Assembly: GCA_030867875.1 (NCBI GenBank) | Contig: JAOWCC010001589.1 | Location: 78,329,537-78,393,536, forward strand | Direction: 5' to 3' | DNA length: 64,000 nt | DNA from: Actinernus sp. WN-2022 | Lineage: Eukaryota > Cnidaria > Anthozoa > Actiniaria > Actinernidae | Shown here: one piece after another, positions 57,793 to 64,000 of the stretch | Layout: each line of letters opens with the position of its first letter | How positions within the stretch are numbered: position 1 is the stretch's first letter | Translations under genes and position numbers: made by a program | The notes under the pieces: model-generated | Seen by the model: only the letters and a program-made list of their open reading frames with translations | Told to the model about the DNA's origin: nothing | Database searches by the model: none

Positions 57793-58410
57793 CAGTATGT
57801 TGCCCTAATTCCGGCCGGTTTTTGCATTTATGATTATAACTTACCTTGAATAAAAGCATCGATCAGGAAATTTTTTCACGAGATTAGCTTATTCCTTCAT
57901 TAATCCTATTGTAAAGTTTTGATTCGTTTTTCTTCACGATTTAACCAAGTTATTTCTAAAAATATTGTTTAAATTGGTTGCCCTAATTCCGGTAGGGTTG
58001 CCCTAATTCCGGCCGATAAGAATAAAGATGTGTACTTGAAGTTTTGGCGATATTTTCTCGGCTTATTTAAACTAGAAACTCCTGTGGCTGCTTGTCAAGG
58101 TATTTGAGATGAAAAAATATGAATCAGGATCCCTGTAATACAACAACTGCGTCCACGATGACAACTGCGCCCACGATGACAACTGCTGACTTGTTCGCTC
58201 AATCGCTCATCTTTGGATATTGCAAAATGGTTCGCGTTGTCATTTTGAATGCGGTGGAGAGGGCTTTCATGATTGCAGATACGTCCATCTGTTTCTATGA
58301 CCCTCAGTGTAACGAGAGTATGGCAATAAACACGATAAAAACGCTTGTTTACAGTTTAGTATGGGCTCCAAAATTAGAAACCATACCGCCATGCCGGAAT
58401 TAGGCACACC
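57793..58410. repeat. TTGCCCTAATTCCGG motif cluster
   Basis: GTTGCCCTAATTCCGG occurs near 57798, 57979 and 57996, and an inverted CCGGAATTAGGCA near 58394. The span may be one element bounded by these motifs. GATGACAACTGC is also duplicated at 58156-58188. No gene is supported. Confidence 0.4.
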
Positions 58411-58903
58411 AAACGAAAATACAGGCGGACATTTAATTGAAGTTGCACTCCGTAATTTGTAAGCTCTAAAATGGGGTTTTCAATCTCAAATCTCAAATCT
58501 CCGCTAATTTATTTTTTATTGTAACACAAGAGGCTAGGTTCGTACGTAAATACGCTTACGTCCGCGAACTTGGGCTCTGTTGTATATTCTACCGACGGTT
58601 CTAATTCTTACTGGATGAAGAAAACCAGAACGAGGATTACTGATTGAGAACGCGCACCGCAAATGATTAGTAGCATAATTACTACGTCGGCCCCTATTGC
58701 AAAGCAGACGTTTCGGGGGACGGTTCGCGCTTATTGTTATCTCGCTATTGTGAACAAGGTCTTAAAAGGGCTCTTCCAACCCCGAAAGGATCCAAAAACA
58801 TTTTCCCGACCAAAAAACAAAAACCTTTTGCCCTCACAAAAGTCACCAGCTGCACTTCGCTAAGCTCTGCCCACGGCGGTTAGTATAAGGACGTGGAGCA
58901 TTG

Positions 58904-58995
58904 GAAATCAGGAGAGGAGGGATATGACAATTAGAAATTAGGGGAGGAGGGATATGACAATTAGAAATCAGGGGAGGAGGACTGGCAATTCCCCA
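58904..58995. repeat. 31 bp tandem repeat, about three units
   Basis: GGGGAGGAGGGATATGACAA followed by TTAGAAAT(C/T)A, repeated nearly three times. Confidence 0.8.
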
Positions 58996-59204
58996 AAACA
59001 ATTTCGAGCAAGGAAAAATGGGCCACCAAACAAATTTTTGGAAACACATGTTTAAGAACACAGGCGGGATCCAGGAAAATTACGGTGTGAAAAAGAAATC
59101 GTGCAGGACTCGCAGAGTAAAATAAAAGTGCAGAGCAAAAATGGTCCCCAAAATATCGTGCATATTTTTAACGCTATGGAATGTACACAAGTGTGAAGAA
59201 AGTA

Positions 59205-59830
59205 AGTAATCGGCATCTACCAGTCAAGTACCGCATCCTACTCTACAACGCAAACATCAAACCTTTGCTTGACTATACTACTCAACAATAATCTGCCACC
59301 TACCGTAGATGATCTCTTCAGAATTGACGTTGCAATTGGGTTGCACTGGCGGCCATGTTGGTTGGTAGGAACAAAACAAACCACATTTGTTTCTTTTGTT
59401 CCTACCAACCAAGATGGCCACTACGCTTTTGTGATTGTATTCCCTTCGGGAATGTTGCAACCCAAGAATTCAGAAACGCTGTGCGCGCACTATCCTCGAT
59501 GCTCCAATTGACACTAGAATTCAAGACAAACGGGCGCCTGATTATCTAATTAACAAACTATACCGTCTTTTAAATTTACTTCTGTATACAATACCAGATC
59601 TGATACTGTCTCTGCAGAACATTTTTCTATTCAGTTCAATATTAACATCTGGAACGCTCTACCGAATGATATTAGAGATTGTAAGTTAATAATTTCACTT
59701 AAGAAACTTTTCAATGTCTAAGTACACTCCTGATAATTTTCATGTTAGTAAAACTTATTATCGTATGACACACCCAAAATCCTTTGTTGCAACTGATGGT
59801 ATAAATCCCATATACCACTGTCTTTGGCAA
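59205..59830 (+). mobile_element. LINE C-terminal fragment
   Basis: LPVKYRILLYNANIKPLLDY, then (after an interruption) RIQKRCARTILDAPIDTRIQ, then NIWNALPNDI about 59645-59680 before the stop at VHS. The 3' end matches the fragment at 50838-51250. A hairpin (59333-59463) interrupts it. Confidence 0.7.
59333..59463. mobile_element. Hairpin MITE in LINE fragment
   Basis: TTGGGTTGCA..GCGGCCATGTTGGTTGGTAGGAACAAAA pairs with its inverse (TTTTGTTCCTACCAACCAAG, ATGGCCACTA, TGTTGCAACCC). Confidence 0.7.
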
Positions 59831-59867
59831 TAGACCATTTCAAGGTCGCCATTAACACTACGATATC

Positions 59868-60174
59868 AACTTCAATTATCGATAACACCGGTACTATTAT
59901 AAAGAGCACCTCAAAATTAGTCAAAATCCCAAATTTGACAGTTATATCTTGTATGTGAGCAAACTAAGATACAGTCCCACAAAGTTAGACAATTTTATAG
60001 TCATTTGTATGCGGGGGTGGAAATTGTTGCACTCCCTCACACAAATGTCTGTAAAAATAGTGCACTTTACTTGACTATATCTTGGCTTCTAGTTGAGGTA
60101 TAACTCTCAAATTTGGGATTTTGACTAATTTTCAGGAGCTCTTTTCAGTACCGGAGCTACCGCTAATTGAAGTA
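59868..60174. mobile_element. Foldback MITE, about 305 bp
   Basis: ACTTCAATTA and CCGGTACT frame the left. AGAGCACCTCAAAATTAGTC and AAAATCCCAAATTTG pair with their inverses on the right, which ends GTACCGG...TAATTGAAGT. The centre (ACAAATGTCTGTAAAAATAGTG) resembles the 24022 MITE. Confidence 0.75.
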
Positions 60175-60189
60175 GGTATCGTACACTGT

Positions 60190-60512
60190 TATTTTCAGGG
60201 AGTTATTTTTACTCCCCTAAGGGGGTTAAAATAACTCTAGAGAGTGGAGTAACTTTTTTAGGGTTGTTGTCACTCCAATAAAGGAGTTAATTTAACTCAC
60301 ATATGGAAGTTTAACTTTATTATACTCTCTACTGGAGCCAATTTAACTCCCCCATAAGAGTTATTACAGTTCTTAAACATTTAACTCCAAGTTAGGAGTT
60401 GTTTCAGAGATAGAGTTGGAATAACTCCCACTTTGGAGTAAAATTTAAGGGGTTAAAATCACTCATCCGAATGAGTTGAATTAACTCTTTCTTGGAGTTA
60501 ACTAAAAGCTCT
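60190..60512. repeat. GGAGTTA / TAACTCC motif-rich patch
   Basis: About ten GAGTTA or TAACTC cores occur in both orientations within 320 bp, several as close inverted pairs such as GGAGTTAATTTAACTC. Spacing is irregular and no unit length emerges. Function unknown. Confidence 0.7.
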
Positions 60513-61170
60513 TTGAAACCCAATAGGCATGAAGTCTGGTGTCATGAGCTGATTCCTATGCAGTTGACCGCATCGATCGAGTAGGATACCCGAGTGAAAA
60601 ACACATTGGGGCTCAAAAGCATCTTTCAGATGTACTTTGTTCAGAAAATGTATTAAAATTTGATAAAACTTTTTCAGAGTTGAGAACGAGCCCCTCAAAG
60701 TTGGCCCCGCGAAGTCCTGGGCGCCGCCATTCTGTTGACATTAATTCCTATGACGTTTTTTACGTCACTTCGTCCTACCGGAGTCTTGCGGCTAACTTGT
60801 AGCGACTTGTTTTCTTTGTAAAATTTTCACACGCTCGGAATTAGAGGAGATTTTCATCGATATGGCAGAGTAATTTCGTACTAGAACAAATATATCATGA
60901 AGACGATATTGTGGGAGAAGTTCAGAAGACTGGGAGGACGAAGAAAAGCGTGTGGAAGGCGAGAATATTTGATATGAATATTTGATAAAATAAAATAAAA
61001 ACGGGATCCAGTTTTTCATTTCATTGGCACTTTAAATAGTATCTACTTTGTGAGCAAGTTAGCATGTAAATTGCTTATGCATTAATAAATGAAAAATAAT
61101 ACTATAGTACTAAATATTATTATGAAAAATGTCCAGAAGATCAGATCCGCGGTTGTTCCGCGAGTACAAC

Positions 61171-61657
61171 CACAGGCTAACCATCCTGCCATTTTGTGTA
61201 TTTGTCACTGATGTTTTAACAATCCATCATTTCTTAGCAAATTGTGAATAAAATACCTTTTGACTTGATTCTGCTGTATATGTGTTGATTTAGTGTGCCC
61301 TCATAATACAGCTCGGGTTTCCTGTGGCTCACGATTGTTTACATATAGCTCGGGCTTCCTGTGGCTCATCTCGCCAACTACATAAAACTACACGTGTATT
61401 TTTACATAAAATATTATTTTATGTAAAAAAAATCATAAATACACACGTGTAGTTGGCGAGATGAGCCACAGGAAGCCCGAGCTAAATGTAAACAAACCTG
61501 AGCCACAGGAAACCCGAGCTGTATTATGAGCGCGCGCTAAATCAACACATACACGGCAGAATCAAGTGAAAAGGTATTTTATTTCACAATTTGCTAAAAA
61601 ATTATGGATTAAAACATCAGTGACAAATACACAAAATAGGAGGATGGTTAGCCTGTG
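61171..61657. mobile_element. Long-hairpin MITE, 487 bp
   Basis: CACAGGCTAACCATCCTGCC at the left, GGATGGTTAGCCTGTG at the right; the arms are near-identical for about 200 bp each, including GAGCCACAGGAA and CACGTGTAGTTGGCGAGATG. GTACAAC flanks both ends (61164-61170 and 61658-61664); allowing one mismatch the duplication is 9 bp with the end shifted by one base. Confidence 0.85.
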
Positions 61658-62430
61658 GTACAACCGTGCCTCCTGACACACAAGTAGAGACTGGTAACTA
61701 CAGTACTGTAAATCGGTCAGCGGCAACGTTCGTGAGCATATCAGGTTTCGTCGGGCAAACGAACTTCAACGGTTTCACGACGAAGCACTTTGTGAGTTGT
61801 CTTTTCCTATAAATTCAATGGATTTACAGAAGGTTAGCTACTTAAAGAGTTTTGGAACCAAGCTAAGAACTCATCAAGACGTCGTGTGGACCCTGGATGG
61901 GCTATTTATGGGCTGGTATCCGTGGAGGAAAACGAAACACTAAAAACAGTTCGAAGATGATACGACGGTAAGCCCACAGGAAGCCCAATGCCGCGGGAGT
62001 GGTAATTATTATCGGACTTTGTAACAGCGAACTGATTTTTATGCGTAAACTATCTCGAAAATGTCATATCTTTCTGAAAGAATGTCTTACTATTAAATAT
62101 ATATACTTCACTGACCTTGTGTTGTGGTTTTTGACTCTGTTTGCGATGATTTGGGGCTGTTTTAAGCCTTTCAAAAACCGATTCCTCACCAAAGTTCACC
62201 ATAGTACAGTAAAAATGACAAGGAGTGAAAGTCCCTCACTCGGCGACCTCAACCGGCCGTGGGTTTACCTAAAAAAATCACACTTCCCAGGCGTCTTTCA
62301 TCTTTTAAACGCCATTTCCCTAGGGACACATTATCAGGCAACAAGTGAACTATAAATTTGGAGTACCACTCTAAATAAAACTACTCTTTCGGGGCGATTT
62401 AAAACGACATTTCGGGTTTCTGTTTGACGG

Positions 62431-62641
62431 CTGACACTACGGTGTGGCAGGTACACACGAAAATACAGCAAAAAGTCCACTTACTCTCCCCTCGCTCGAT
62501 ATTAATTTGTCCTGACATCGCTTTAACTGTAAATATGATTGGTTAACTCTTGCTTCCGGTTGTAATTCGGATTTTTCTGTGGAGGGGACGGGAGGACTTT
62601 TTGCTGTATTTTCGTGTGTACCTGCCACACCGTAGTGTCAG
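62431..62641. mobile_element. Hairpin MITE, 48 bp perfect arms
   Basis: CTGACACTACGGTGTGGCAG followed by GTACACACGAAAATACAGC at the left; exact inverse at the right. It ends two bases before the recognisable coding match of the downstream transposase-like exon, so it may have replaced the original acceptor region. Confidence 0.85.
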
Positions 62642-62642
62642 A

Positions 62643-64000
62643 CTATGGTTTGGTGAGGAGAAGCCATTCTTTTCAACATTTCTAAAGCCATTTACAGAAG
62701 AACTAAGATCTGCTGAACTTGAAGGTATATATATATATGGATCAATGCTTTAAATAATTATTACATTCACAATAAAGTTTACAAGTAAATAGTGTTATGG
62801 CCTAAATATATACCCATGTGTTTAGAAAATAAAACCTTAATTCATCCCAGTTTGTATAGCCATTATATATAACCATTTATACTAATTTTTATACGTTTAT
62901 TTGACGCATTGACATAATACATGTTGCTTCGTTGTACTACTGTAAACAGAGACTTGTTCACAGACAGACATATCTCTCTAGCGCATTGACATCATACATG
63001 TTGCTTTGTTCTACTACTGTGAAGAGAGAGACTCGCCATTAGTGAGCACCCATTGTTGATGGTTAGGGTGTTTTTAAATGATGGATTAGGGTTTGGATTA
63101 ATCGATAAAGGCATCGTGTTTCGGAATCTATAATGAGATTCACTACGGAGCCGCAGAGCCGCGGAGCCACTTCAAATATAACCTTGCATTGGTAGGGTAT
63201 AGACAGGCATCGTTTTTGGAATCTATAATGACTCAGTTTAATAATAATATAATAGGCTAAGTCTTGTGTTACTGTTAAAGCTGGTTTAACTTAAGTTTAA
63301 GTGTTACTCAGTGTCGTTTTAGCTTGCTCTGGTCTGCGGAACCACGGAGCTCACAGGGCTTTTTTGAGAGACGTTGAAATTGACGTAGTATTCTGCAATT
63401 GCTCCCAATTTTTTGTTACCATTAAACAAATTTCTTCAAATTATCAGTGTTATATCCATGGTTGAAAAAAATTGATGTTCGAAATTTGTTTTCCTATATT
63501 AGTAGAAATGCCCATTCACAACCACTAACAAGTGATTGCATATATACATTAATTACCTCCCCTGACAACATGTAATTTTACCATTCTACTATTCACTTGA
63601 TTTAGAATTAATATCTAAAATATAATAAATATTGTTCAATTAGGCACTTTAAGGTTACTGGATATTATTGATTATTTGGAAAGTTTATGGATTGTTCTAC
63701 AATTTAGAAAAAATATTATTTCAAAAGGTTGCGAGATATTTAGAAAAAACATATTTAGAAGGAAACTAAATAAATCACCAAGGCGTTTATAATCCCTTTA
63801 CGTGCCGCAATTAGATATTTGGTAATTAAATAAATGTACATCGATAAGAATCGTATGCATTTAAATTTTAGGTATTGCTGTCACTCTTCCAAATGGTGTT
63901 CAAGACACAACACATCTAATGGTTTTGTCTGGTCATTTTGATCTTCCTGCACGAGCTGGTATTCTTTATCAAACATCATACACAGGTACTTTTGAGGTTT
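62643..64000 (+). CDS. Transposase-domain gene (CACTA / Transposase_21-like), partial at window edge
   Basis: Two exons fit in phase. About 62643-62724 reads LWFGEEKPFFSTFLKPFTEE then LRSAELE(G), with donor GTATAT. From 63872 (acceptor TTTTAG) it reads (G)IAVTLPNGVQDTTHLMVLSG then HFDLPARAGILYQTSYTG, to a possible donor at 63986 or onward past the edge. The order LWFG...M.PF..EL, then a GI/V segment, then DLPARA is the pattern of CACTA-type transposase proteins and their domesticated relatives, where a NG.GC block usually follows. That block is not reached here. The 5' limit is uncertain because a hairpin MITE abuts the exon. It may be a decayed or a host gene. Confidence 0.6.
62760..63870. 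other. Intron of the edge transposase-like gene
   Basis: AT-rich with two direct copies of GCATTGACAT(A/C)ATACATGTTGCTT (62905 and 62981) and of GGCATCG..TT(C/T)GGAATCTATAATGA (63110 and 63205). No exon seen inside. Confidence 0.45.

Noticed and set aside
62437..62628. Frames across the 62.4-62.6 kb hairpin
   Set aside because: They arise from the inverted arms of the MITE and mirror each other on the two strands.

Overview
This is a eukaryotic nuclear window, AT-rich and dominated by transposons, with a few intron-split or single-exon protein genes. The spliced PNO1 orthologue, the single-exon rhodopsin-type receptor, the SOCS-box reader and the dense population of small hairpin transposons fit an early-branching animal, most likely an anthozoan cnidarian such as a stony coral or anemone. 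That placement is inferred from sequence style, not proven.

Layout. 0-6 kb: a TTAA-flanked element of 3.7 kb holds a decayed LINE, itself broken by a third element. It is followed by the last two exons of an unrecognised + strand gene (4481-6003). 6-11 kb: no recognisable gene, only MITEs and one SINE. 11.4-32.5 kb: the complete seven-exon PNO1 gene (18S rRNA and 40S assembly factor, + strand, 238 residues). Its introns are packed with insertions: a 5.1 kb Mutator-like element carrying RecQ-helicase exon remnants, a Tc1-like element and a LINE; a hAT element with TTF-finger transposase remains; another LINE; and many hairpin MITEs. 33-37 kb: SINE and MITE copies, then a single-exon - strand gene (35403-36428) joining an N-terminal SOCS box to a catalytically dead kinase domain. 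This is the most unusual coding region in the window. 37.8-40.7 kb: a local tandem duplication, one copy of which holds an 835 bp element with a perfectly readable empty site, then a 127 bp tandem repeat. 42-47 kb: nested TIR elements, a SINE and a TTA-flanked element. 48.3-49.7 kb: a single-exon GPCR on the - strand. 50-62.6 kb: LINE scraps, nested MITEs, a 2.07 kb imperfect palindrome, a GGAGTTA-rich patch and long hairpins. 62.6-64 kb: the first recognisable exons of a + strand transposase-like gene that runs off the window.

The host genes show no functional link to each other. PNO1 acts in ribosome assembly, the GPCR in signalling, and the SOCS-box pseudokinase is predicted to be a Cullin-5 substrate adaptor. 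The common theme is repeated insertion. In many cases element ends, target-site duplications (TSDs) and nesting order can be read directly: TTAA (four elements), 9 bp (three), TA, TTA, 8 bp, 6 bp and 5 bp. No rRNA, functional tRNA, CRISPR array or bacterial feature was seen.
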